Shown here: positions 51,734-60,326 of the stretch, in pieces | Layout of the letters: the number at the start of each line of letters is the position of its first letter | Position numbering within the stretch: position 1 is the first letter of the stretch | Source of the DNA: Gordonia rhizosphera NBRC 16068 | GTDB taxonomy: Bacteria > Actinomycetota > Actinomycetes > Mycobacteriales > Mycobacteriaceae | DNA: 64,000 nucleotides | Reading direction: 5' to 3' | NCBI RefSeq assembly: GCF_000298195.1 | Contig: NZ_BAHC01000164.1 | Span: 1 to 64,000, forward strand | Translations under genes and position numbers: made by a program | The notes under the pieces: generated by a model | What the model saw: only the letters and a program-made list of their open reading frames with translations | Databases searched by the model: none | Told to the model about the DNA's origin: nothing

Positions 51734-53344
51734 ATGAAACGCTGGAGCGTTCTGCTCATCCTGTGCGCCGCACAATTCATCATGGTCCTCGACACCACTG
51801 TCATGAACGTCTCCGTATCGGCGGTCGTCGAGGATCTGGGCACGACCCTCACCCAGGTTCAGCTGGCCATCACCCTCTACACACTGGTGATGGGGTCATT
51901 CATGCTCTTCGGCGGGCGACTCGGCGACATGTTCGGGCGTCGACGCGTGTTCGCGATCGGACTCGGGATCTACGGCACCGGATCGCTCATCACCGCGCTC
52001 AGCCCGAATATCGGTGTGCTGCTGTTCGGCTGGTCATTCGTGGAGGGCGCCGGCGCGGTCATGGTCATGCCCGCGATCATCTCGCTGACCGCGAGCAACT
52101 ACGACGGCCGCGACCGAGCCACCGCCTACAGCGCACTGGGCGGGATCGCGGCGGCCGGGGCGGCGGCGGGCCCCCTCATCGGTGGGTGGGTCACCGAGGC
52201 ACTGACCTGGCGCGTCGTGTTCGCGGCGGAAACGGTTGTGTGTCTGGCGATCATCGCCTCGGTGAAGGTGATCGCCGACATCGGGCAGAAGTCCGCGTCG
52301 CGTCGGATGGACTGGGGCGGGACGGTCCTGTCCGCGCTCGGTCTCGGCTTGATCGTCCTCGGCTTCCTGCAGTCCGGCAGTTGGGGTTTCATCAAACCGA
52401 CCGGAGCGCTCACCATCGGCGACACCCAGATCACGCCGTTCGGTTTCTCCATGGTGCCGTTCATGATCGCGGCGGGCATCTTCGTGCTCATCGGCTTCTT
52501 CGCCTTCGAGCGCAGGACGATCGAACGGGGACACACCCCCCTCATGCATCCCGGACTCCTCAAGATGCTGCAGCTGCGCAACGGCCTGGTCATGCTGATG
52601 GCACAGCAGACCATCATCGGCGGCATGTTCTTCGTCATCCCGATCTACCTGCAATACGTGCTGCTGAAGAACGCCTTCGAGACCGGGGTGAAGCTGGCAC
52701 CGATGTCGATCGCGATGCTGCTGGCCGCCTTCTCCAGCCCGAAACTCGCTGCGACACAGTCACCCCGCCGGATGGTCTCGACCGGTCTCGTCGGTGTGAT
52801 GGTGGGATCGCTGTTGTTGATCACGACGATAGACGTGGAACTGAACGGCTTCCTGTTCGCCGTCGGCATGGCAATCTTCGGAGCCGGATTCGGCCTGATC
52901 GCATCCCAGCTGGGCAATGTGATCATGTCGTCGGTCGGCGACCGTGACCGCGGCGAGGCGGGCGGGCTGCAGGGCACCGCGCAGAACATCGGCACGTCGG
53001 TCGGTGTGGCACTGCTCGGCGCGCTGCTCGTCGCCGCCCTGAGCTCCGGCTTCAACAGCGCCGCCCAGACCAACCCGGATCTGTCGACGGCGACCAAACT
53101 ACAAGTGGCCCAATTGTCCGCCGACGGAGTCGACATCGTGAGCCGCGACGAGATCGAGGCCGCCGCGCAGCGGGCCGGTCTGTCCCCCGACGAGGCGACC
53201 GCGCTCTCCGACGACTACGCGCAGGCCCAGATCGAGGCGATCAAGGAGGCGATCCTGCTGGCGATCTTCCTGGCCGCGATCGGCCTGGTGATCGCACGGC
53301 GTCTGCCCCGAGTCCCCGGCGCGGAACTCGGGGCGCAGCCCTAA
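51734..53344 (+). CDS. MFS transporter, DHA2 (14-TM) family
   Basis: 536 residues from the ATG at 51734. The start LLILCAAQFIMVLDTTVMNVSVSAV and motif A GGRLGDMFGRRR are typical of EmrB/QacA-type drug-proton antiporters, with motif C-like GAGAVMVMPAI and GPLIGGWVTE. About 14 membrane segments are visible. It exports small molecules by proton exchange. It is divergent from the repeat-peptide/cupin operon and may export its product or a drug. Confidence 0.93.
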   Translation: MKRWSVLLILCAAQFIMVLDTTVMNVSVSAVVEDLGTTLTQVQLAITLYTLVMGSFMLFGGRLGDMFGRRRVFAIGLGIYGTGSLITALSPNIGVLLFGWSFVEGAGAVMVMPAIISLTASNYDGRDRATAYSALGGIAAAGAAAGPLIGGWVTEALTWRVVFAAETVVCLAIIASVKVIADIGQKSASRRMDWGGTVLSALGLGLIVLGFLQSGSWGFIKPTGALTIGDTQITPFGFSMVPFMIAAGIFVLIGFFAFERRTIERGHTPLMHPGLLKMLQLRNGLVMLMAQQTIIGGMFFVIPIYLQYVLLKNAFETGVKLAPMSIAMLLAAFSSPKLAATQSPRRMVSTGLVGVMVGSLLLITTIDVELNGFLFAVGMAIFGAGFGLIASQLGNVIMSSVGDRDRGEAGGLQGTAQNIGTSVGVALLGALLVAALSSGFNSAAQTNPDLSTATKLQVAQLSADGVDIVSRDEIEAAAQRAGLSPDEATALSDDYAQAQIEAIKEAILLAIFLAAIGLVIARRLPRVPGAELGAQP

Positions 53345-53347
53345 CCG

Positions 53348-53671
53348 TCAGCTACCGAGAATCTTCGCCTTCTGCGCGGCGAACTCCTGCTCGGTGAGGA
53401 TGCCCTGCTGGAAGAGCGCGCCGAGCTGCTTGAGCTCCTCGATCGCGTCGGCGGACATCCCGCCGGCAGCCGGTGCCGCAGCGGCCGGAGCGGGAGCCGG
53501 GGCCGGCTGCTCGTAGTACTGCTGCTGAGGCGGCTGGGCGTAACGCTGCTGGTTTTCGTACTCCTGCTTGGCCCAGCGATTGGACTGGCGGCGAGAAACG
53601 CGGTTGCTCACCGACGTCGCGGTACCGGCGATGACCGCGGTACGAGCGGCCGCGCGGATGAGTCCTGGCAT
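53348..53671 (-). CDS. SHOCT domain protein
   Basis: 107 residues. An N-terminal basic, weakly hydrophobic segment (IRAAARTAVIAGTATSVSN) is followed by a Gln/Tyr/Pro/Ala-rich linker and the C-terminal SHOCT domain IEELKQLGALFQQGILTEQEF. SHOCT domains are short oligomerisation modules. It ends 3 bp from the convergent MFS gene. The DUF6325 gene lies 43 bp upstream of its start on the same strand, so the two may be cotranscribed. Confidence 0.9.
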   Translation of the reverse strand: MPGLIRAAARTAVIAGTATSVSNRVSRRQSNRWAKQEYENQQRYAQPPQQQYYEQPAPAPAPAAAAPAAGGMSADAIEELKQLGALFQQGILTEQEFAAQKAKILGS

Positions 53672-53714
53672 GGTGTTCTCCTTCGTGATCGGGTGAAAAG
53701 CGGTCGGCCGGGGG

Positions 53715-54143
53715 TCAGGCCTCGGCGTCGTCGAGGGCCTGCAGCAGAGCGTTGATCGGGATGCGTCCCGACGCGACCAGCTGCGCGCCGTTGCGTCGCA
53801 GCGCCGTCGCGAACGGTGCCGCCCAGGCGTTCTCGTAGACGATGATCGCGGCCGAGGTGCCCGGCTCGAGAACCGCCGTCGCCTCCGCGATATCGTCGTC
53901 GCCGATCAGATTCGTTGCCGCGCCCTCGAGTACGTCGAACTCTGCACCCAGTTCGTCGACGGTGAGTTGGGCGACGGTGCCGTCCTCGCCCTTGGTCGCG
54001 AACACGAGGTCGATGATCCGGATGATGCCGCGGTCGACCAGGTCGATCAGATGCGGGATCGCCTCACCATTGGGCTGTTTGTCCGTCCATTCGAGCACGA
54101 TGTAGTCGATGGGGCCGATCTCGATGTCAGTGTCTTCGGTCAT
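53715..54143 (-). CDS. DUF6325 family protein
   Basis: 142 residues. The start IEIGPIDYIVLEWTDKQPNG, the RGIIRIIDLVFATKGEDG region and EPGTSAAIIVYENAWAAPFATALRR are typical of this actinobacterial family, related to DUF1269-like membrane-associated proteins. Function unknown. A SHOCT protein gene follows, a pairing seen in related genomes. Confidence 0.85.
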   Translation of the reverse strand: MTEDTDIEIGPIDYIVLEWTDKQPNGEAIPHLIDLVDRGIIRIIDLVFATKGEDGTVAQLTVDELGAEFDVLEGAATNLIGDDDIAEATAVLEPGTSAAIIVYENAWAAPFATALRRNGAQLVASGRIPINALLQALDDAEA

Positions 54144-54304
54144 CTATGAACCTCGCTGCGTGGCGGCTGTGGGATCACGGTCGGTATCGATGATCACGAG
54201 TGACCGACCGCTCGCCACCGATCCTAGTGCGGCCGGGTGCCGACACCGGCGCATAGGCCAGATCTCCTCAGATTGCCGTGAGAATCCGCGGCTACGCTGG
54301 CGGG

Positions 54305-55144
54305 ATGCAGTCTGAACGAACCGGGTCCCCGCGTGTTGTCATCGCCGCCGCCCTGGTGGCGCTGGCAGGCATCAGCTACTCGTCGTGGGTGCTCGAGTTC
54401 CTCTGGTCCAGCCCGCTCGACCCTCTCCGCAGCTTCCTCTCCGAACTCGACGCCCTCCACCGCCCGCATCGCGACGTCTACGTCGCCGGGGACGTGATCG
54501 CGGCCTGCTGCGCCATGCTGGCAGCCGCCCTCTTGCTGCTGCCGCGACCGCACTTCCGCGGGTTTCCCGCGATCACCGCGGTGATCGCCCTTGCCATGTT
54601 CGGGGTGTCGACGATCTCCGACGCCCTGTTGCCCATCGAGTGCATCCCGGGAGTGGACCCGGGCTGCCCCAGCGAACCCAGCGGGCTGTTCCCGCAGCTT
54701 CATCACATCCACGCCCTGACCAGCACGCTGGCCGTCGTCTCGATCTTCGCGGTGATGATCGCCGCGACGGTCTCGGCCTTCCGAGACCGGATCTGGCCGC
54801 AGCTCAAGATGGTCGGCACCGTCGCATTGGGGGTGATCGGAGTGTCGACGGCATGGATGCTGGCTGCCGACAATCTGGGTGGCGACTTCGTGCTCGGGCT
54901 GGCACAACGTATCCAGGTCGGTGGGATGACGGTGTGGCTGGTGATCTGGGGGGTGGCGCTGGCAACCCCGGCGCTACGTCCGGTGCGCTGGACTATCGGA
55001 GATCGACTACCGCGGTACCGGCCTGTTCTTCATACAGACCCACGATGGCTTCCGCGTATTTCTCCCCAATCGGCTTGCGGCGCAACTTCATCGTCGGGGT
55101 CAGTTCATCCCCGCCGGGGTCCCACGCCGCCGGCACGATGGTGA
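54305..55144 (+). CDS. DUF998-type membrane protein with unusual C-terminal extension
   Basis: 279 residues. Six or so membrane segments occupy residues 10-230, with SSPLDPLRSFLSELDALHRPH and the loop IECIPGVDPGCPSEPSGLFPQLHHIHAL as in DUF998 proteins. The last 50 or so codons, after about 54993, run antisense through the 3' end of the acyl-CoA ligase gene and look like non-functional Pro/Arg/Ser-rich sequence. This tail is probably read-through after loss of an earlier stop. Confidence 0.78.
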   Translation: MQSERTGSPRVVIAAALVALAGISYSSWVLEFLWSSPLDPLRSFLSELDALHRPHRDVYVAGDVIAACCAMLAAALLLLPRPHFRGFPAITAVIALAMFGVSTISDALLPIECIPGVDPGCPSEPSGLFPQLHHIHALTSTLAVVSIFAVMIAATVSAFRDRIWPQLKMVGTVALGVIGVSTAWMLAADNLGGDFVLGLAQRIQVGGMTVWLVIWGVALATPALRPVRWTIGDRLPRYRPVLHTDPRWLPRISPQSACGATSSSGSVHPRRGPTPPARW

Positions 55145-56825
55145 ACCGCTTGACCTGCTCGACTCGTGAGAGCCGTTCGTTACCGCTGCGGATGGCGAGG
55201 GTTACCTCCTCGACCACGGCGTCGTGGGTACACAGGGCGGCCATGTCCGCCTCGGGCATGTCGAGCATCTTCGCCCGCGCCGCAGCGGCATCCGGGTCGA
55301 GCACCACCAGGGCGGCGACATACGGACGAGCATCGCCGATCGCGACAACCTGACCGATCAGCGACGACGCCGCCTTCATCGCGTTCTCGATGTTGGTCGG
55401 CGACATGTTCTTGCCGGCCTCGTTGATGATCAGTTCCTTCTTGCGGTCGACGATGGTGACGTTGCCGTCGTCGTCGATCGTCGCGATGTCCCCGGTCTCG
55501 AGCCAGCCGTCGGCGTCGATGGTCTCCGCGGTCTTCTCCGGCATCTTGCGGTAGCCGTGCATCACCACCGGACCGCGGATCAGGAGTTCACCGTCGGGTG
55601 CGAGTTTGGCCTCCACCCCTTCGACCGGTTTCCCGACGGTACCGATCTTCAGGTTGTCGGCGGTGGTCATCGTTGCGACCCCCGTCGTCTCCGACATCCC
55701 CCAGACCTCGAGGACCGGGACACCGAGTCCGAGGAAGAACTCGAGCACCTCGGCGGGGATCGCGGCGGCACCGGACCCGGCGAAGGTGATGGAATCCATG
55801 CCGATCGCGGCACGCACCTTGCTCAGCACGAGTCTGTCGGCCAGGTCGTGTTGTATCCGGTCCGCGAATCCGAGCTCCGTACCGTTGGTCTGGGCCCGGG
55901 CGGCCTTCGCGCCGATCCCGAGTGCCCACGATCCCAGGTTCTTCTTGACCGGACTGGTCTCCTCGGCCAGCTTCGCCTCGATTCCGGCGCGGAGCTTCTG
56001 CCACACCCTGGGCACCCCGAAGAAGAACGTCGGATGCACCTCGGGGAGCGCGGCCGCGATCTCGCGGGGATCGGCGACGGTGGTGACCTGCAGGCCGCGC
56101 ACCATATTGGCGGCGTGCGAGGACACCCGGTCGGCGATGTGGGCCGCCGGCAGGTAGGAGATCACCCGGTCGTCGAACCCGACGTCGACGACCTCGGCGA
56201 GGGCCGCGAGCTCGGCGATGATGTTGCGGTGGGTGATCTCCACGCCCTTGGGCGGTCCGGTGGTACCCGAGGTGTAGATCAGCGTGGCCAGATCCGCCGG
56301 CTCCACCGCCCGCCAGGTGGCGTCGAAATCGAAGTCGGGTGAGCCCGCCTCCTCCAGGTTGGTCAGGGTCATGGCATCGCTCGCCGCGCCGTCGACCACG
56401 ACGATCGTCTCGACGACGGTGTTCGCCGCCCGGATCAGCGGGACGAACACCTGCTCGGTGATGACGATCCGGTTCTCGGCGTTGCCGAAGAGGTACTCGA
56501 TCTGATCCGGTGAGCTCGTGTTGTAGATCGAGAACGGGATCGCACCGAGGTGCAGCGCCGCGGTGTCCACGAGATGGAACTCGGGACGGTTGGTGAGCAT
56601 GATGCCCACCGTGTCGCCGTGGGAGACCCCGAGCGAGGCGAGCCCGGCGGCGATGGCCCGCACCCGTTTGCCGTACTCCGCCCAGGTGATCTCGGTGATC
56701 CCGCCGACGGTACGGAGTGCCACCGCACCGGGCCGCACCTTCACCGTCTGCTGGAATGCCTCGGGGAGTGTCGCGACGTCGACGCCGCTCTCGTGGGGAA
56801 AAGTGATCCGCTCGTCTGGGGCCAT
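54993..56825 (-). CDS. Long-chain fatty-acid-CoA ligase (AMP-forming)
   Basis: 610 residues from the ATG at 56825. The AMP-binding motif is LIYTSGTTGPPKGVEITHRN; later motifs are WGMSETTGV, GWLETGDIATIDDDG and VDRKKELIINEAGKNMSP. Length and order match FadD15-type long-chain acyl-CoA synthetases of mycobacteria. It activates fatty acids for lipid synthesis or beta-oxidation. The 3' end overlaps the DUF998 gene by 152 bp. Confidence 0.92.
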   Translation of the reverse strand: MAPDERITFPHESGVDVATLPEAFQQTVKVRPGAVALRTVGGITEITWAEYGKRVRAIAAGLASLGVSHGDTVGIMLTNRPEFHLVDTAALHLGAIPFSIYNTSSPDQIEYLFGNAENRIVITEQVFVPLIRAANTVVETIVVVDGAASDAMTLTNLEEAGSPDFDFDATWRAVEPADLATLIYTSGTTGPPKGVEITHRNIIAELAALAEVVDVGFDDRVISYLPAAHIADRVSSHAANMVRGLQVTTVADPREIAAALPEVHPTFFFGVPRVWQKLRAGIEAKLAEETSPVKKNLGSWALGIGAKAARAQTNGTELGFADRIQHDLADRLVLSKVRAAIGMDSITFAGSGAAAIPAEVLEFFLGLGVPVLEVWGMSETTGVATMTTADNLKIGTVGKPVEGVEAKLAPDGELLIRGPVVMHGYRKMPEKTAETIDADGWLETGDIATIDDDGNVTIVDRKKELIINEAGKNMSPTNIENAMKAASSLIGQVVAIGDARPYVAALVVLDPDAAAARAKMLDMPEADMAALCTHDAVVEEVTLAIRSGNERLSRVEQVKRFTIVPAAWDPGGDELTPTMKLRRKPIGEKYAEAIVGLYEEQAGTAVVDLR

Positions 56826-56936
56826 GATCCTGCACCTCGATCTCGACAGAAATGTGGTCGGGATCACCGTATAGGGGAGTCGAAGCCTCGCGACGAGGAA
56901 CGGTCGGATTGTTAATGAAACAGTAAAGAAGCCCCG

Positions 56937-58856
56937 TCAGGTCGCGACCGGACGCAGATTCCAGTCCCCTTCGCCGGTGATCTCGAGGACCTCCGTGTGG
57001 TGCTGATCGGTGGTGCTGCGGTGGCTGACCGACACCAGGATGGTGCCGGGGAGTTCGGTGCGGATCAGGGAGTAGAGCGAGTACTCCAGGCCTTCGTCGA
57101 CCGCCGAGGTGGCCTCGTCCATGAACACGACCTCGGGCCGGGTCAGCAGGATGCGCGCGAACGCAACCCGTTGCTGCTCGCCCGGCGACAGCACCTTGGC
57201 CCAGTCCTCCTCCTCGTCGAGACGCTCGGTGAGGTGCGGGAGGAAAACCTGGCGCAGCGCGGCCTTGATGGCCTCGTCACCTACGTCGTCGGGGTGTGCC
57301 GGGTAGGCGACCGCGGTGCGTAGATCGCCCAGCGGGATGTATGGCATCTGGGACAGGAACAGGGTTCGGTTGCCCGACGGTCGGGAGAACTCGCCGTCCA
57401 CGAACGGCCAGAGCCCGGCGAGTCCGCGCAGCAAGGTGGTCTTGCCCGCCCCGGAGCGTCCCTTCACGACGACCGCGTCACCGGGGTCGAGCGACAGGTT
57501 CAGGCTGCGGATGAGTTGGTTCCCGTCCGGGGTGGTGATGGAGACGTTGGCAAGCCGGACCGCACGGTCGCGATCAACGGTGTCGATCTGCGGCAGTTTG
57601 CGGGACTTGTCGTCTGCGGATTCGAGTCCGTCGAGACGGATGATCGATGCCCGCAGGGAGGCGAAGTCGTCGTAGGAGTTTCGGAAGAAGGACAGCGCGT
57701 CGTGCACGTTGCCGAATGCGGTGGCGGTCTGCGTCATGTCGCCGAGTTGGATCGAACCCTCGAAGAATCGCGGGGCCTGCACGATGAACGGGAAGACCAC
57801 CGACAGCTGGCTGACGCTGAAGTTCCATCCGACGAACTTCAGCATCCGGTAGACGATCTGCCAGAAGTTGTCGACGACCGCCTTGAATCTGGTCATCAGT
57901 CCGCGTTGCTCCACACCCTCGCCGCGGTAGAACGCGACGTTCTCCGCGCCGTCGCGGATGCGCACCAGGGCGTAGCGGAAGTTCGCGGTGAGCCGCTCCC
58001 GCAGGAAGTTCAGCCGGATGAGCGGGCGGCCGATCCAGAACGCGACCACGGTCGCGACGAGCACGTACATCAGGACCAGCCAGACCATCAGACGCGGAAT
58101 CTCGACGCCACCAAGGGTCATCGGCCCGGACAGATCCCAGAGGATCTTGGTGAACGACACGATCGTGACGACTGCCGGGATGACGCCGCTGGTCGACGAG
58201 CCGCCCGAACTGAAGACCAGGGTGCGGCTCGACGACGCGAGATTGGTGATGTCGGACTCGATGCGCTGGTCGGGGTTGTCGACTCCGGGCTGGATACCGG
58301 CGTCCTTCCCCTGGTGGCTCAGGTCGACGAAGCGGTTCCGGTAGAACGCGCGCCCCTCCATCCAGTTGGAGCTGGCACTCTGGGTCAGCCACCACCGCCA
58401 CTTGATCTCGAAGGCGCTGCCCACGTAGATCTCGATCAGCGTGCGGCCGACGTGGATGGTGGCGAGGATGCCGAAGACGGCCATCGAGTGCCAGAAGCCG
58501 GACTTGCCCGCCTCCAGGAGCGACTGACCTTCCGGCCCCTGGCCGGTGAGCCCCTGCGCGACCGTCTGCAGTGAGGTGTAGAGATCGTTGCTGAAGTAGG
58601 AGAACAGCACCGACAACCGGACGCCCAACAGCGACAGCAGCAGTAGCAGGATGATGAATCCCCAGGCCATGACTCGCGTCTCGCGGCCGAGGAAGAACGA
58701 TCCGGTGACGTTCCAGAACTGACGTCCCCACCGCGTGAATCGCGCGAGGAGGTAGCCGACGACGACCAAGCCCACCAGACAGATCGCGGAGACCATTCCC
58801 AGCCATCGCAACGAGGTCCAGATCTCGCCGGCCCAGTCGATGCTGTATTCCATCAA
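56937..58856 (-). CDS. bacA: BacA/SbmA-type ABC transporter (fused permease and ATPase)
   Basis: 639 residues, the same length as M. tuberculosis BacA (Rv1819c). The SbmA/BacA-like membrane domain covers about residues 1-400, with the conserved KWRWWLTQSASSNWMEGRAF and NPDQRIESDI. The ATPase part has Walker A GRSGAGKTTLLRG, signature LSPGEQQRVAFARI and Walker B VVFMDEATSAVDE. Rv1819c imports cobalamin and hydrophilic compounds including antimicrobial peptides. It appears monocistronic. Confidence 0.93.
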   Translation of the reverse strand: MMEYSIDWAGEIWTSLRWLGMVSAICLVGLVVVGYLLARFTRWGRQFWNVTGSFFLGRETRVMAWGFIILLLLLSLLGVRLSVLFSYFSNDLYTSLQTVAQGLTGQGPEGQSLLEAGKSGFWHSMAVFGILATIHVGRTLIEIYVGSAFEIKWRWWLTQSASSNWMEGRAFYRNRFVDLSHQGKDAGIQPGVDNPDQRIESDITNLASSSRTLVFSSGGSSTSGVIPAVVTIVSFTKILWDLSGPMTLGGVEIPRLMVWLVLMYVLVATVVAFWIGRPLIRLNFLRERLTANFRYALVRIRDGAENVAFYRGEGVEQRGLMTRFKAVVDNFWQIVYRMLKFVGWNFSVSQLSVVFPFIVQAPRFFEGSIQLGDMTQTATAFGNVHDALSFFRNSYDDFASLRASIIRLDGLESADDKSRKLPQIDTVDRDRAVRLANVSITTPDGNQLIRSLNLSLDPGDAVVVKGRSGAGKTTLLRGLAGLWPFVDGEFSRPSGNRTLFLSQMPYIPLGDLRTAVAYPAHPDDVGDEAIKAALRQVFLPHLTERLDEEEDWAKVLSPGEQQRVAFARILLTRPEVVFMDEATSAVDEGLEYSLYSLIRTELPGTILVSVSHRSTTDQHHTEVLEITGEGDWNLRPVAT

Positions 58857-58907
58857 GCCCCCTCCGCGAACATTCGGCGCGTGAAACCGGTTGTGGGTCG
58901 CCGAATC

Positions 58908-59372
58908 TTAACCCAGGGGCCGCAACACCGCTCCCGACACGAGCGCCGATTCGCTCACGGTCTCCTGGAAGCTGTCACCGACCCGGACCAGGTACTCCCC
59001 GCGTCCCGCGTCGACCGACTCGGCGGTGAACGCCATCTCGCACCGTCCGGCGACGGTGCTGCGCGGCCCCAGCGTCGTCGACGCCAGCTGATCACCGGCG
59101 AGGTCGTAGATGACGACGGCGGCACCCGGGACGATGCGCGATGCCTGCGCCGCGTTCGTCGGACAGACCACCGTTCCCTGTGCGGTGAAATTCGCGCTGT
59201 TGATCAATCCGACCACCAATGCCGCGCCGGCCACCGCGGTCAGCGCCAGAGCGGCCAGCACACTGATCACGATGACCGGTGATCGGGTGGTGCGCTGCCA
59301 TCGGCGTCGCGGCAGCATCGGTCCCGACTCCAGCCAGTACTGCGGCCGGGAACCGTGATGACCACCGGTCAT
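58908..59372 (-). CDS. DUF4307-like membrane-anchored protein
   Basis: 154 residues. An N-terminal cytoplasmic part (SRPQYWLESGPMLPRRRW) precedes one membrane segment around VIVISVLAALALTAVAGAALVVG-like residues, then an extracytoplasmic domain with two cysteines (VVCPTNAAQ and GRCEMAF) that may form a disulfide. This is the layout of actinobacterial DUF4307 proteins. It ends just upstream of bacA and begins 8 bp after the tesB stop, so it may be cotranscribed with tesB. Confidence 0.75.
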   Translation of the reverse strand: MTGGHHGSRPQYWLESGPMLPRRRWQRTTRSPVIVISVLAALALTAVAGAALVVGLINSANFTAQGTVVCPTNAAQASRIVPGAAVVIYDLAGDQLASTTLGPRSTVAGRCEMAFTAESVDAGRGEYLVRVGDSFQETVSESALVSGAVLRPLG

Positions 59373-59380
59373 GGCGCGCC

Positions 59381-60256
59381 TCACTCCTTGGGCGGGAAGT
59401 ATTTGATGAGCGCCTCCTGGACGACGGAGGTCGCCAGCGTGCCGTCGCGCATCCAGAATCGGCCCGACCCCATCCCGCGTGATCCGGTGGCGACCGGGGA
59501 ACGGGTCGCGTACAGCATCCAGTCGTCGAACCGGAACTCACGGTGGAACCACATCGAATGGTTCACCGTCGCCGCGAACAGCCGATCGATCCCCCACGAC
59601 AATCCGTGCGTGGTGATGATCGAGTCGAGGACCGTCGTGTCCGACGCGTAGCACATGGCGGCCACGTGCATGATCGGGTCGTCGGGCATCGCGCCGTCGG
59701 CCTTCATCCAGACCCGGTTGTCCTTCAGCTTCTCGCCCGCCTGACGGACCTTCCACGTCGGGTCGTTCGCGAAACGGATGTCGATGGGGTGCAACGCATT
59801 GACGAACGTGGCGATCTGTTCCTCGTATCCCTTGAAGTGTTCGCCGAGCGGCGGCAGTTCCTCCGGGTAGGGCACTTGAGGGATGTCCACGGCATGTTCG
59901 AGGCCGGCCGCGTTGTCCTGGAACGCCACGAGCATGGTGAAGATCTCGGCACCGTTCTGCATCGCGGTGACCTGACGGTTGGCGAACGACTTGCCGTCCC
60001 GGAACCGTGCGACGTGATACTCCATCGGCTTGTTCACGTCGCCCCCGCGGATGAAGTGGGCGTGCAGCGCGTGTACCGGCGGGGTTCCGCGGGTGAGGGT
60101 GCGCGCCGCGGCGACGACGCCCTGTCCCAACAGCTGCCCTCCGAAGGTCCGGGCGGTCTTCTGCTCGGGGTGGTGCCCGATGAACAGATCGTCGTCGCTG
60201 CGCTCGACGTCGAGCAGCGCGAGCAGTTTACCGAGATCCTCCGATTGACCGGTCAT
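59381..60256 (-). CDS. tesB: Acyl-CoA thioesterase II
   Basis: 291 residues from the ATG at 60256. Two hot-dog domains are visible: the first with TFGGQLLGQGVVAAARTL and HALHAHFIRGGD, the second with SIITTHGLSWGIDRLFAATVNHSMWFH. It hydrolyses medium to long acyl-CoA. The gene is just downstream of pyk, the same order as pykA-tesB1 (Rv1617-Rv1618) in M. tuberculosis. Confidence 0.93.
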   Translation of the reverse strand: MTGQSEDLGKLLALLDVERSDDDLFIGHHPEQKTARTFGGQLLGQGVVAAARTLTRGTPPVHALHAHFIRGGDVNKPMEYHVARFRDGKSFANRQVTAMQNGAEIFTMLVAFQDNAAGLEHAVDIPQVPYPEELPPLGEHFKGYEEQIATFVNALHPIDIRFANDPTWKVRQAGEKLKDNRVWMKADGAMPDDPIMHVAAMCYASDTTVLDSIITTHGLSWGIDRLFAATVNHSMWFHREFRFDDWMLYATRSPVATGSRGMGSGRFWMRDGTLATSVVQEALIKYFPPKE

Positions 60257-60266
60257 GAGAGCACAC

Positions 60267-60295
60267 CTTATGCCCCGGTCGAGCCGGGGCATAAG
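60267..60295 (-). terminator. Hairpin between pyk and tesB
   Basis: A perfect 12-bp stem (CTTATGCCCCGG with CCGGGGCATAAG) closes the 5-nt loop TCGAG. It lies 31 bp past the pyk stop and 10 bp before the tesB start. No U-run follows, so it may be a terminator for pyk or a structure that limits tesB expression. Confidence 0.7.
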
Positions 60296-60326
60296 GGTGG
60301 TGTGATCGCCTGCCGTTCAGGACCAC

